Origin: Flavobacterium sp.
GTDB lineage: Bacteria > Bacteroidota > Bacteroidia > Flavobacteriales > Flavobacteriaceae
Length of the DNA: 64,000 bases
NCBI RefSeq assembly: GCF_035195345.1
Contig: NZ_CP136574.1
Coordinates: 2,409,871-2,473,870 of the forward strand
Direction of reading: 5' to 3'
Under the pieces are notes generated by a model. The model saw only the letters and a list, made by a program, of their open reading frames with translations. It made no database searches and was not told where the DNA came from. This document shows, piece after piece, positions 35,300 to 44,230 of the stretch; the stretch's first letter is position 1; each line of letters begins with the position of its first letter. Position numbers and translations under genes: made by a program.

Positions 35300-37081
35300 A
35301 TGACATTACATAACACATTAACAACACACATCCAAAAAGCAGTTCTTGAATTGTTCAATATTTCTATTGAAAAATTTGAATTTCAGGCTACTAGGAAAGA
35401 GTTTGAAGGTGATATTACTATGGTAGTTTTTCCTTTGGTAAAAGAATTAAAAGGTAACCCAATTGAAATCGGAAATCAGATTGGAAATTACTTAGTAGCG
35501 AATGTAAATGAAGTGGCTAAGTTCAATGTCGTAGGCGGATTTTTAAACATCGTGATTTCAGATGCTTTTTATGTAGAATTTTTCAATACGATTAAAAACA
35601 ACGAAACATTTGGTTTTGTAGCTCCAAAAGAAGGCGAGAAAGCGGTAATGGTGGAATATTCTTCGCCAAATACTAACAAACCTTTGCATTTAGGGCATAT
35701 TCGTAATAATTTATTGGGTTATTCAGTTGCCGAAATCATTAAAGCTTCTGGAAAAAAAGTATACAAAACGCAAATTATCAACGATAGAGGAATTCATATC
35801 TGTAAATCGATGTTGGCTTGGCAGAAATTCGGAAACGGACAAACACCAGAATCAACAGGATTGAAAGGTGATAAATTGGTTGGGAATTTCTATGTGGAAT
35901 TCGACAAACAATACAAAAAAGAAATTTCAGAATTAATCGCTCAAGGTAAAACTGAAGATGAAGCAAAAAAACTAGCACCATCCATTTTGGAAGCACAACA
36001 AATGCTTTTAGATTGGGAAAATGGAAAACCAGAAGTTATTGAACTTTGGAAGACCATGAACCAATGGGTGTATGATGGTTTTGAGCAAACTTATAAAAAT
36101 TTAGGTGTTAATTTCAATATTCCTAATTATTACGAATCAAACACGTATTTACTAGGGAAAGAAGTAGTGCAATTTGGTTTAGAAAAAGGTATTTTCGAGA
36201 AAGATCCAGATGGTTCGGTTTGGATTGATTTAACTGCGGATGGTTTGGATAGAAAAATCGTGCTTCGTTCAGATGGAACAGCGGTTTACATGACGCAAGA
36301 TATCGGAACAGCTATCCAACGTGTGAAAGATTTTCCAGATGTTGGAGGAATGGTTTACACCGTTGGAAACGAGCAAGATTATCACTTTAAAGTGTTATTC
36401 TTAATCTTGAAAAAATTAGGATTTGATTGGGCTGATAGCTTATATCACTTATCATACGGAATGGTGGAATTGCCTTCTGGGAAAATGAAATCTCGTGAAG
36501 GAACAGTTGTCGATGCAGATGATTTAATGGCAGAAATGACTACGACAGCGCAAACTATTTCAGAAGAATTAGGGAAATTAGACGGCTATTCTGAAGATGA
36601 AAAAGCGGTGTTGTTTAAAACTATCGGTATAGGTGCGTTGAAATATTATATGTTAAAGGTGGATCCAAAAAAACAAATGATGTTCAATCCAGAAGAATCA
36701 GTTGATTTTGCAGGAAATACAGGACCATTTATTCAGTATACTTACGCTCGTATTCAGTCAATTTTGAGAAAAGCAGATTTTGATACTTCAATTTCGATTT
36801 CGGGATTAGAATTACACGAAAAAGAGAAAGAATTAATCAAGCAAGTGCAATTATTCCCTGAAGTTATTCAAAATGCGGCAGCCAATCATAGTCCGGCGTT
36901 GGTTGCGAATTATGCCTATGATTTGGTAAAAGAATTCAATTCATTCTATCAACAGGTTTCAATCTTAGGAGAAGAAAATCACGATAAAAAAGTGTTTAGA
37001 GTACAATTGTCAAAATCATTTGGAAACACCATAAAAAATGCATTTCAGTTATTGGGAATTGAAGTTCCTGAGAGAATGTAA
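35300..37081 (+). CDS. argS: Arginyl-tRNA synthetase
   Basis: Class I aminoacyl-tRNA synthetase charging tRNA-Arg (593 aa). The N-terminal additional domain (~1-105) is followed by the HIGH-type motif NKPLHLGHIRNN (~130) in the Rossmann fold. A KMSKS-like GKMKSREG follows (~393), as usual for ArgRS, which often has a modified KMSKS. The C-terminal helical DALR anticodon-binding domain ends FQLLGIEVPERM, the canonical ArgRS ending (Met at the end). Monocistronic. Confidence 0.96.
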   Translation: MTLHNTLTTHIQKAVLELFNISIEKFEFQATRKEFEGDITMVVFPLVKELKGNPIEIGNQIGNYLVANVNEVAKFNVVGGFLNIVISDAFYVEFFNTIKNNETFGFVAPKEGEKAVMVEYSSPNTNKPLHLGHIRNNLLGYSVAEIIKASGKKVYKTQIINDRGIHICKSMLAWQKFGNGQTPESTGLKGDKLVGNFYVEFDKQYKKEISELIAQGKTEDEAKKLAPSILEAQQMLLDWENGKPEVIELWKTMNQWVYDGFEQTYKNLGVNFNIPNYYESNTYLLGKEVVQFGLEKGIFEKDPDGSVWIDLTADGLDRKIVLRSDGTAVYMTQDIGTAIQRVKDFPDVGGMVYTVGNEQDYHFKVLFLILKKLGFDWADSLYHLSYGMVELPSGKMKSREGTVVDADDLMAEMTTTAQTISEELGKLDGYSEDEKAVLFKTIGIGALKYYMLKVDPKKQMMFNPEESVDFAGNTGPFIQYTYARIQSILRKADFDTSISISGLELHEKEKELIKQVQLFPEVIQNAAANHSPALVANYAYDLVKEFNSFYQQVSILGEENHDKKVFRVQLSKSFGNTIKNAFQLLGIEVPERM

Positions 37082-37160
37082 GAAGAGTTGCGAGTCTAAA
37101 GTTACGAGTTAGAACTTAATCTTTTTTTTTGAATTTGTACTTGAAATTGAAATTTAATAA

Positions 37161-38612
37161 ATGAATACATCAAAATATTTTTTTCAAACTTTAATCGTGG
37201 TAATCGTTTCTGGATTGTCTTTTTTGGCATTCAAAACGTTTTTGCCTAAGAAAATATTTACGGAAAGTAAATTAGATTCCAAAAATGTAGTAGTAGACAG
37301 TTTACTTTTAGAAGCTATTGCCGAAGATGAAGGTGAAGTTTTAGAAGATTCTATGGCGAAAACCGTTATTGATTACAAAGTGGTAAACGGCATTCAATTT
37401 CCGCCAGAAACTTTTGAAGAATATACTGGAAATCAATATTTAGCGACATTTTTTGAAAAACTATTCCAATTAGAAACCAAAAAAGAAGGCAATGTTCGTG
37501 TCGCTTATTTTGGTGATTCGATGACGGATGGCGATTTAATAGTAAAAGATTTCAGAACGTATTTGCAAGAAAAATTTGGAGGTCAAGGTGTTGGATTTGT
37601 GAATATTACTTCTGAATCGGCGAGTTCTCGTAGTTCAATTACTCACGAATTTTCAGGAAACTGGAAAACACAATCATATTTAAAAGTAAAGCGTCCATCC
37701 AATCCATTTGGAGTTAATGGTCATGTGTTTTACGCGAATGATACTTCAAATGTAGCTTGGGTAAAATATAAAGCGAATAAAACAAGATTTGCTTCAGAAT
37801 TACCTCGTCCAACTTTATTCTACGGAAGCTCGTCGAATAAAGAAGGAAAAGTATTTTATATGTCGGGCGCCGATACCATTGTAAAGAAATTGACACCTAA
37901 TAAATTGGTTAATACGATAGCTTTATCGGAAGGAAATTTAAAAAGTATCAAAGTGAATTTCAAAAAAGCCGATTCTATTCCTATTTACGGATTCAATTTT
38001 GATGACGGAAAAGGCGCTCACGTGGATAATTTTTCGAATAGAGGAAATTCAGGTTTACCAATTGGAAGTTTTGATGTGGCAACCATGCGTGCATTTCATT
38101 CGAAATTGGATTACGATTTAATCGTGTTGCAATATGGTGCTAATGTCTTGAATTACGGTTCGTTAAATTACGGATGGTACGAAAAACGAATGACAAAAGT
38201 GATAGCGCATTTGAAAGAATGTTTTCCAGGTGTGGCTATTTTGATTGTGTCCACAGCAGATAAATCTACAAAATACGATTTGGAAATGAAAACAGATTCT
38301 GCTGTTGTTCCTTTAAATACAGCACAAAAGCGATATGCTATAAAATCAGAATCGAGTTTTGTAAATATGTACACCCTAATGGGAGGCGATGGTTCTATGA
38401 TTCAATGGGTAGAACAAGAGCCAGCCAGAGCTAATAAAGATTACACGCATTTTAATCATAGAGGGGCAAAACAAGCTGCTAATTTGATTTTTACGCAATT
38501 AAATCAAGGCTACGAAATGTATAAAGAGTTAAGAAAAAAGCGTAAAAAGCCCGCTGCTCCAGTGAAAAAAGATAGTGTTATTGTTAATAAAGACTCCGTT
38601 TATGAAGAATAG
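37161..38612 (+). CDS. SGNH/GDSL hydrolase-family protein, membrane-anchored (O-acetylation module)
   Basis: A 483-residue protein with an N-terminal signal anchor (~9-28). Its SGNH-fold domain has block I YFGDSMTDGD (~114-122), block III LQYGAN (~320) and block V DYTHFNHRGA (~426, Asp-x-x-His). The middle part includes a beta-rich insertion. The C-terminus is a Lys/Pro-rich tail. It overlaps by 11 nt the next SGNH gene, and an MBOAT acyltransferase follows. By analogy with AlgI/AlgJ/AlgX and PatA/PatB, it probably acts in the periplasm as an O-acetyl esterase or transferase for a wall or surface glycan. The direction of the reaction is not decidable from sequence. Confidence 0.8.
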   Translation: MNTSKYFFQTLIVVIVSGLSFLAFKTFLPKKIFTESKLDSKNVVVDSLLLEAIAEDEGEVLEDSMAKTVIDYKVVNGIQFPPETFEEYTGNQYLATFFEKLFQLETKKEGNVRVAYFGDSMTDGDLIVKDFRTYLQEKFGGQGVGFVNITSESASSRSSITHEFSGNWKTQSYLKVKRPSNPFGVNGHVFYANDTSNVAWVKYKANKTRFASELPRPTLFYGSSSNKEGKVFYMSGADTIVKKLTPNKLVNTIALSEGNLKSIKVNFKKADSIPIYGFNFDDGKGAHVDNFSNRGNSGLPIGSFDVATMRAFHSKLDYDLIVLQYGANVLNYGSLNYGWYEKRMTKVIAHLKECFPGVAILIVSTADKSTKYDLEMKTDSAVVPLNTAQKRYAIKSESSFVNMYTLMGGDGSMIQWVEQEPARANKDYTHFNHRGAKQAANLIFTQLNQGYEMYKELRKKRKKPAAPVKKDSVIVNKDSVYEE

Positions 38613-40023
38613 ATTATTGATGCTTTTGCTGGGAATTTCATTTTTCGGATTTTCTCAAGACACTTTATTCGTTCCAATGGATTCGGTTTATGTAGATATT
38701 GCTGTAGTTGATTCTATCGAAGTTACTTTTACAGGAAATGATATTCACAATCCGAATGCGCTTTTGACGTTTTATGAAAAAATGTACCAATTAGAGCAAA
38801 GTAAATCCGGTAAGATTAATATTGTTCATATTGGCGATTCACACATTCAAGCAGATTTGTTTACGGCAAAAATTAGAACTCAATTCCAAAAAGTATTTGG
38901 TAATGGTGGTTTTGGATTTACTTTTCCATATAGTGTGGCTAAGACAAATAACAGCGCGCCTATTCGCTATTCTGCTTCAGGAAATTTTCAAAGTTTCAGG
39001 AATTTATATGCCGATGAAAATCGTCCTGTTGGTTTAAGTGGTTTTTCCATGGAAGCAAACTCCGATGATTTAGCAATTCAATTGAATGTAAAAGATGCAC
39101 AATTTAATTTCACAAAAATAAAAGTGATTACACCCCAAAATGTCAATTTGTTTGATGTTTCAGTGTCTCATAAAAATATTGTCGTTGAACGAAAAGTTCC
39201 AAAAAAAATCACCCACAAGGTAAAACCAGGAGAAGTTTTAGGTGGAATTGCCGATAAATATAATGTTTCTCTAAAAGCATTGAAAAAAGCAAATGGTTTA
39301 AAAAGTGATATGATTCGCGATGGAAAAGTGTTAACCATTCCAAGCAAAGCAACCCAATCAAAAACGAGTACAAAAACGGAATACATTCCAATAGAATTAC
39401 AACCTTCATTATTTTCAAACGATTATTATTCGGAAACACCTTTAGATAAAATTGCGATTGTTCCCAATCAAGAAATTGACTATTTTGCTTTAAACGGATT
39501 GGTTTTGGAAAATAATAATTCGGGGGTTATTTATCATAGTATTGGAGTAAATGGAGCGAAAGCTTCCGATTACAATAAATTTCGATTGTTTAATGAACAA
39601 TTGCCAGTATTAAATCCTGATTTAGTGATTATATCTTTGGGAACCAATGAAAGTTTTGACAAACAATCGGGTGAGCAGTATTTTGCAAATTTGAACCAAA
39701 TGATTCAAGGAATAAAAGATAAGAATCCGCAAGCTTGTGTTTTGGTAATGACGCCACCACCATCGGTTTTACACCGAAAATATAAAAATACTTTTATTGA
39801 AAAATATGCCGAATTAATCGAAGAAAATGCGAATCTAAAAAATTATGCCGTATGGGATTTACTTCAAGTTTTTGGGGGTAATAAATCCATAAAACGAAAT
39901 GTAGCAAAAGGCTATATGGCAAGAGATAAAGTACATTATTCAAAAGCAGGATATGAAAAGCAAGGCGAATTGTTTTTTGAGGCTTTTTTACAATCATACG
40001 AATTATTTAAATCAACAAAATAA
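38602..40023 (+). CDS. LysM-containing SGNH hydrolase-family protein, secreted
   Basis: A 473-residue exported protein (signal peptide ending FSQ). The SGNH blocks are IHIGDSHIQADLF (~75), ISLGTNES (~345) and DKVHYSKAGYEKQG (~443-456). A LysM domain (HKVKPGEVLGGIADKYNVS, ~206-250) lies between block I and block III, so a peptidoglycan-binding module is inserted inside the hydrolase domain. The frame is also open to a GTG at 38575, but ATG 38602 directly begins a clean signal peptide, so I chose it. The gene overlaps the first SGNH gene by 11 nt and is followed 2 nt later by an MBOAT gene. The LysM suggests the target is peptidoglycan or a wall-linked polymer. Confidence 0.83.
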   Translation: MKNRLLMLLLGISFFGFSQDTLFVPMDSVYVDIAVVDSIEVTFTGNDIHNPNALLTFYEKMYQLEQSKSGKINIVHIGDSHIQADLFTAKIRTQFQKVFGNGGFGFTFPYSVAKTNNSAPIRYSASGNFQSFRNLYADENRPVGLSGFSMEANSDDLAIQLNVKDAQFNFTKIKVITPQNVNLFDVSVSHKNIVVERKVPKKITHKVKPGEVLGGIADKYNVSLKALKKANGLKSDMIRDGKVLTIPSKATQSKTSTKTEYIPIELQPSLFSNDYYSETPLDKIAIVPNQEIDYFALNGLVLENNNSGVIYHSIGVNGAKASDYNKFRLFNEQLPVLNPDLVIISLGTNESFDKQSGEQYFANLNQMIQGIKDKNPQACVLVMTPPPSVLHRKYKNTFIEKYAELIEENANLKNYAVWDLLQVFGGNKSIKRNVAKGYMARDKVHYSKAGYEKQGELFFEAFLQSYELFKSTK

Positions 40024-40025
40024 TA

Positions 40026-41540
40026 GTGAGAGCACTTTTTAATTTACAAAATTGGTTTCTTGAAAATGTTGGGAATATCGATTTAGAAACCATGAAAAAT
40101 TGGTTTTTATTCAATCCAAAACAACCGCTTTTATTCAATAGCGCTTTGTTTCTTGGTTTGTTCCTAATTTTTTATGTGATATATATTTTATCGCGTAAAA
40201 CACATTATTTTCGAATTACTTATGTCGTATTATTTTCGTTGTTTTTCTATTATAAATGCAGTGGTATTTATTTTGGATTGTTGATTTTTTCATCTGTAGT
40301 TGATTATGTTTTATCGCGATTAATTTATGAAGAAGCCAAGCAAGGCTATCGCAAATTCTACATGATATTGAGTTTGTTGATAAACTTAGGAATGTTGGCT
40401 TATTTTAAATATACCAATTTCTTCATTGATAATTATAATTCACTTTTCGATGGAACTATGAAGTTTGAAGATATTATTCTTCCCGTTGGAATTTCATTCT
40501 ACACCTTCCAAACGTTAAGTTACACCATAGATGTTTACAGAAGAGAATTAGAACCCACGAAAAGTTTTATGGATTTTTTATTCTTCGTTTCATTTTTTCC
40601 ACAATTAGTAGCGGGACCAATTGTAAGAGCGAGTGATTTTATTCCGCAAATTTATGAGAAGTTAAAGTTAACGAAAGAAGATTTCAATCGTGCTTTATTC
40701 TTAATTATTGGTGGATTAATTAAAAAAGCAGTCATCTCAGATTACATTTCGACCAATTTTGTGGATCGTGTTTTTGATGCGCCAAATAGTTATACCGCTT
40801 TCGAAAATTTGATGGCTTCTTATGGTTATGCGATTCAGATTTACTGTGACTTCTCAGGTTATTCTGACATAGCAATTGGATTAGCTTTATTAATGGGATT
40901 CTGGTTACCAGATAACTTTAGAACGCCTTATCAATCAGGTTCTATTACCGAATTTTGGAGAAGATGGCATATTTCGCTTTCCACTTGGTTACGCGATTAT
41001 TTGTATATTTCAATGGGCGGAAATCGAAAAGGAAAAATCAGAACCTATTTCAACTTATTTATGACGATGCTATTAGGTGGATTATGGCACGGCGCTTCCT
41101 GGAAATTTGTTGTTTGGGGTGTTTTACATGGATTGGCTTTAGTGGTTGAGAAATTCTTTGGTCAGTTTATTAAATTTCCAAAAAACATGTTTGTTCGAAC
41201 CATTCAAGTTATCTTGACTTTCCATTTTGTTGTGTTTTGTTGGTTGTTTTTCAGAGCTAAAGACTTTGCAACGGCATTTCAAGTCATTAAAAACATAGGC
41301 AAATTAACGTTCAATTATGATCAATGGCAAACGATTGTATTAGGATATAAAAATGTGTTTTTGTTATTAGTAATCGGAGTGGTTTGGCATTTTATTCCAG
41401 TAAAAACTATTGCTTTCATGCAAAAAACTTTTTCAACTATCCCGTTAGTTTTTAAAGCTGTTTTATTAGGATTGATTTATTGGGTAGTTTACGCAACAGC
41501 TTCTTCAGGAACTCAACCTTTTATTTATTTTCAGTTTTAG
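40026..41540 (+). CDS. MBOAT family O-acyltransferase (AlgI/PatA-like)
   Basis: A polytopic membrane protein of 504 aa with about ten hydrophobic segments, predicted to pass acetyl groups across the inner membrane. The MBOAT hallmarks are present: WRRWHISLSTWLRDYLYISMGG (~312-333), the catalytic His in GGLWHGASWKFVVWG (~355-369), and FPQLVAGPIVR (~194). The GTG start follows the previous stop codon by 2 nt; the first ATG (40092, residue 23) is a possible alternative. It closes a three-gene operon with two SGNH proteins, the composition of known polysaccharide or peptidoglycan O-acetylation systems. Confidence 0.9.
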   Translation: MRALFNLQNWFLENVGNIDLETMKNWFLFNPKQPLLFNSALFLGLFLIFYVIYILSRKTHYFRITYVVLFSLFFYYKCSGIYFGLLIFSSVVDYVLSRLIYEEAKQGYRKFYMILSLLINLGMLAYFKYTNFFIDNYNSLFDGTMKFEDIILPVGISFYTFQTLSYTIDVYRRELEPTKSFMDFLFFVSFFPQLVAGPIVRASDFIPQIYEKLKLTKEDFNRALFLIIGGLIKKAVISDYISTNFVDRVFDAPNSYTAFENLMASYGYAIQIYCDFSGYSDIAIGLALLMGFWLPDNFRTPYQSGSITEFWRRWHISLSTWLRDYLYISMGGNRKGKIRTYFNLFMTMLLGGLWHGASWKFVVWGVLHGLALVVEKFFGQFIKFPKNMFVRTIQVILTFHFVVFCWLFFRAKDFATAFQVIKNIGKLTFNYDQWQTIVLGYKNVFLLLVIGVVWHFIPVKTIAFMQKTFSTIPLVFKAVLLGLIYWVVYATASSGTQPFIYFQF

Positions 41541-41553
41541 TAACATATGTTGC
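41540..41553. promoter_or_regulatory. Palindromic operator (site A) upstream of the DUF6132 gene
   Basis: GTAACATATGTTGC, one mismatch from a perfect GTAACA-N2-TGTTAC palindrome. Its centre lies 29.5 nt upstream of the first base of the -7 element TAACTTTG (41576-41583). It begins on the last base of the MBOAT stop codon. The spacing fits an activator site near -41. Related sites precede the genes at 41858 and 44298. Confidence 0.55.
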
Positions 41554-41575
41554 TTTTGAATTACTTTATGTAATG

Positions 41576-41583
41576 TAACTTTG
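41576..41583 (+). promoter_or_regulatory. -7 promoter element of the DUF6132 gene
   Basis: TAACTTTG matches TAnnTTTG, 16 nt before the ATG at 41599. Confidence 0.55.
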
Positions 41584-41598
41584 TTTTTTTAAAACAAA

Positions 41599-41802
41599 AT
41601 GAATAAAAAAGAAATCATCATTACTGCTATTGGAGTTGGAATCGGATTAATTTCTGGATACGCTTATTACCATTATGTTGGTTGTGTTTCCGGAACTTGT
41701 TCTATTACTTCAAAACCAATGAATAGTACTTTATATGGTGGCGTTTTAGGCGGGTTACTTTTTAATATGATTGGTGATTTTTTTAAAAAGAAGAAATCCT
41801 AA
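41599..41802 (+). CDS. DUF6132 family small membrane protein
   Basis: A 67-residue protein with two hydrophobic helices (~7-27 and ~43-60) and a short Cys-containing loop VGCVSGTCSITSKP (~28-41). The CxxxxC pattern with the SITSKP sequence is characteristic of this small family, which is often near efflux or rhodanese-type genes. Function is unknown. The gene has its own promoter with an upstream palindrome shared with the next gene and the TolC remnant. Confidence 0.78.
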   Translation: MNKKEIIITAIGVGIGLISGYAYYHYVGCVSGTCSITSKPMNSTLYGGVLGGLLFNMIGDFFKKKKS

Positions 41803-41810
41803 TTCCTTTT

Positions 41811-41824
41811 GTAACAATTGTTAC
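41811..41824. promoter_or_regulatory. Palindromic operator (site B) upstream of the gene at 41858
   Basis: GTAACAATTGTTAC, a perfect 14-bp palindrome. Its centre is 28.5 nt upstream of the -7 element TATATTTG (41846-41853). It is the best member of the set with sites A, C1 and C2, and resembles the PrfA-box form (TTAACA-N2-TGTTAA) bound by Crp/Fnr-family regulators. Confidence 0.6.
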
Positions 41825-41845
41825 CTGTTTTTTTTGTAGTTTATC

Positions 41846-41853
41846 TATATTTG
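41846..41853 (+). promoter_or_regulatory. -7 promoter element of the gene at 41858
   Basis: TATATTTG matches TAnnTTTG and ends only 4 nt before the ATG, so the transcript would be leaderless or nearly so. Confidence 0.5.
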
Positions 41854-41857
41854 TTAA

Positions 41858-42178
41858 ATGAAATTTTTAGTTCACATATTATGCATTTACTTATTGCTTT
41901 TGGTGGCTTTGCCATCAGTAAGAGCTATTAAAATGCTTGCTAGTGAAAATTGTGAACAAACTTGTCATAATTTAGATTCTGAATCTTCAGGTTGTGAAAA
42001 AGGAAAAATTATCATGAGTTTGAATTTTAGTCCCGTTCAATTTGTAGCTGAATTGGATTTTAGTGCTGAAATTTTATCTCCAGAATTTAATACCGAAAAA
42101 GAAAAATCAAACTACGAAAAGATTTTTATTCCAAAATACCAACATTCAATTTGGCATCCGCCTAAATTTTTCATTTAG
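41858..42178 (+). CDS. Small secreted protein of unknown function
   Basis: A 106-residue protein with a signal peptide (~1-23) and a Cys-containing segment NCEQTCHNLDSESSGCE (~30-46). The C-terminal part is charged and ends YQHSIWHPPKFFI. Similar small proteins precede heavy-metal or RND efflux genes in flavobacteria, as far as I recall, which fits the TolC remnant 2 kb downstream. Its promoter carries palindrome site B. No function is established. Confidence 0.65.
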   Translation: MKFLVHILCIYLLLLVALPSVRAIKMLASENCEQTCHNLDSESSGCEKGKIIMSLNFSPVQFVAELDFSAEILSPEFNTEKEKSNYEKIFIPKYQHSIWHPPKFFI

Positions 42179-42240
42179 AAATTTAAAAAGTTTATTTATG
42201 GTTCCTGTTTTTTCAGGAGCTTAACTTATAATTTTATACA

Positions 42241-43839
42241 ATGAAAAAATATTTCATGCTGTTATTGTTAATGTTTTTACAATCATCAATAGCACAAACA
42301 ACATTTGATTATGATGTGGTGTTAATACCAGTAACCGTTTCAGGTTTGCCAGGATTACATTCGTATGCTTTTGCCCAACATAATGGTAAATGGCTTATTA
42401 TTGGCGGAAGAAAAGATGGTGTTCACGAACGTCAGCCTTTTAATGCTTTTCCTGGAGCGCAAAATAATACGGATTTATATGTAGTTGATATTGCTACCCA
42501 ACAATCATGGTCGGCTTCAGTGAATTCTCTTCCAACAGGAATTAAAGAGCAGTTACAATCAACTAATATGAATTTTTATCAAGACGGAGATGACTTGTTT
42601 ATCGTGGGCGGATATGCTTATGCCACTTTGGCTGCCGATCACAAAACGTTCAATAATTTAACTTCAGTTGATGTGCCGAATTTGATAAATGCTATTATAG
42701 CAGGAACTCCAATAACATCTTATTTCAAACAAATCTCAAATGATGTTTTTGCGATTACGGGTGGGCAATTAGCAAAAATTGGCACTACTTTTTATTTGGT
42801 AGGTGGACATCGTTTTGATGGAAGATATAACCCAATGAACAATCCAACGTTTACCCAAACGTATTCGAATGCTATCCGAAAATTCACGATTGATAATTCG
42901 GGAGCGAGTTTGAGTTATGCTAATTATGAAGAAATTGTAGATGCGGTTCATTTACACCGTCGAGATTATAATTTATTGCCTCAAGTATTTCCTGATGGTG
43001 AATTAGGATATACCATTTCGTCAGGCGTATTTCAAATTGCGGTTGATTTGCCATTTTTATATCCGGTTGATATAAAGTCATCGGGTTATTATCCGCAAAC
43101 TCAATTCAATCAATATTTGAGTAATTATCACAGTGGAAAAGCTTGTTTATATGATGCTACGTTAAATCAAATGCACAATTTATTTTTTGGAGGCATGAGT
43201 CAGTATTATTATCAAGCGGGTAATTTAGTTCAGGATAATACGGTTCCGTTTGTAAAAACAATTAGTAGAACAACTCGAACTTCATCAGGAGATTTATTTG
43301 AATATCAATTACCTGTTGAAATGCCAAATTTAAAAGGAGCTGGAGCCGAATTTATTCCAAATGAATCACTTCCACATTATTCAAATGAAGTTATTCAACT
43401 GTCAAATATTATAGCGAATGAATTTGTAATTGGACATTTATTTGGAGGTATACAAAGTTCTTCTCTTTCAGCATTTACAGATAATCAAACTAATTTAACG
43501 AGTGCCGATCCAACTGTATATGAAGTGAAATTAGTTAAAAACACCTCATTGAGCACACCTCAAATCGAGGGAAAAAATCCTTTTTCCTTTAGTGTTTCGC
43601 CTAATCCAACAACAAATGACACTGTTAGAATTCAGTTTGATATACCGTATTTAGCAAAAGTCAACTATATTTTAACTACTATAGAAGGTAAAATTGTTGA
43701 AGAAGGTGAGATCGAAGATGTAAAACAGGGTTTCAATACAATGAGTTTTGATTTGAATTCTATTCAATCAGAATTTGTGATTATTACTTTTATTTTTGAT
43801 GATAAATTTTATAGATCTCAAAAAGTTATTAAAAAGTAA
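42241..43839 (+). CDS. T9SS type A sorting domain protein, Kelch-like
   Basis: A 532-residue secreted protein. Signal peptide 1-18 (ending SIAQ) and a beta-propeller-like body with Kelch-type repeats (KWLIIGGRKDG, DLFIVGGYAY, TFYLVGGHRFDG, NLFFGGMSQYY). The C-terminal type IX sorting domain (~445-532) has FSVSPNPTTNDTVRIQF and ends FYRSQKVIKK. It would be moved by T9SS and attached to or released from the cell surface. Function is unknown. It is downstream of the small secreted gene by 62 nt and may be cotranscribed. Confidence 0.85.
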   Translation: MKKYFMLLLLMFLQSSIAQTTFDYDVVLIPVTVSGLPGLHSYAFAQHNGKWLIIGGRKDGVHERQPFNAFPGAQNNTDLYVVDIATQQSWSASVNSLPTGIKEQLQSTNMNFYQDGDDLFIVGGYAYATLAADHKTFNNLTSVDVPNLINAIIAGTPITSYFKQISNDVFAITGGQLAKIGTTFYLVGGHRFDGRYNPMNNPTFTQTYSNAIRKFTIDNSGASLSYANYEEIVDAVHLHRRDYNLLPQVFPDGELGYTISSGVFQIAVDLPFLYPVDIKSSGYYPQTQFNQYLSNYHSGKACLYDATLNQMHNLFFGGMSQYYYQAGNLVQDNTVPFVKTISRTTRTSSGDLFEYQLPVEMPNLKGAGAEFIPNESLPHYSNEVIQLSNIIANEFVIGHLFGGIQSSSLSAFTDNQTNLTSADPTVYEVKLVKNTSLSTPQIEGKNPFSFSVSPNPTTNDTVRIQFDIPYLAKVNYILTTIEGKIVEEGEIEDVKQGFNTMSFDLNSIQSEFVIITFIFDDKFYRSQKVIKK

Positions 43840-43887
43840 TAACTGTTAAATTAATAAAATATTAAGAGTACTATTTCTAAAATTATA

Positions 43888-43895
43888 TATATTTG
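43888..43895 (+). promoter_or_regulatory. -7 promoter element of the Cys/Lys-rich peptide gene
   Basis: TATATTTG matches TAnnTTTG, 53 nt before the ATG at 43949. Confidence 0.4.
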
Positions 43896-43948
43896 TAATA
43901 GTATAATGCCAACAAAAAAGAATAAATAACAATTTAAAAATAAATACA

Positions 43949-44155
43949 ATGAAAAAATTAGTTTCTATCCTAGCTGTTGCAGCTTTTATGTTTTCAATGA
44001 ATGTTAACGCTCAAGAGCCAAAGAAAAAAGCAAAAAAAGAAACCACTAAAACTGAAAAATCATGTTCAACTTCAGATAAAAAATCATGTGGTTCTGATGC
44101 TAAAACTGGTGGATGTTGTTCATCTAAAAAAGCTGCTGAGAAAAAAGCTGAATAG
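43949..44155 (+). CDS. Small secreted Lys/Cys-rich protein
   Basis: A 68-residue protein: signal peptide 1-21 (ending NAQ), then a mature part of about 46 residues dominated by Lys, Ser, Thr and five Cys, including a CSTSDKKSC spacing and a terminal GGCCSSKK. It is highly soluble and could bind metal through the cysteines. It is encoded between a T9SS protein and the TolC remnant, with its own terminator. No family function is known to me. Confidence 0.65.
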   Translation: MKKLVSILAVAAFMFSMNVNAQEPKKKAKKETTKTEKSCSTSDKKSCGSDAKTGGCCSSKKAAEKKAE

Positions 44156-44175
44156 TTTTTTGCTAAACAAATTCA

Positions 44176-44205
44176 AAACGCCTCGATTTTATCGGGGCGT
44201 TTTTT
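44176..44205 (+). terminator. Terminator of the Cys/Lys-rich peptide gene
   Basis: AAAACGCCTCGAT / ATCGGGGCGTTTT stem with one T-G wobble and T-run, 20 nt after the stop codon. Confidence 0.82.
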
Positions 44206-44208
44206 TAT

Positions 44209-44222
44209 GTAACATATATTAC
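44209..44222. promoter_or_regulatory. Palindrome (site C1) upstream of the TolC remnant
   Basis: GTAACATATATTAC, one mismatch from GTAACA-N2-TGTTAC; outer arms TGTAA/TTACA are perfect. Its centre is 51.5 nt from the -7 element TACTTTTG (44267-44274), 22 nt (two helical turns) upstream of site C2. Confidence 0.5.
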
Positions 44223-44230
44223 AAGTCTGT

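Noticed and set aside
38575..38601. GTG start for the LysM-SGNH gene
   Set aside because: ATG 38602 gives a clean signal peptide, whereas the GTG adds nine residues in front of it.
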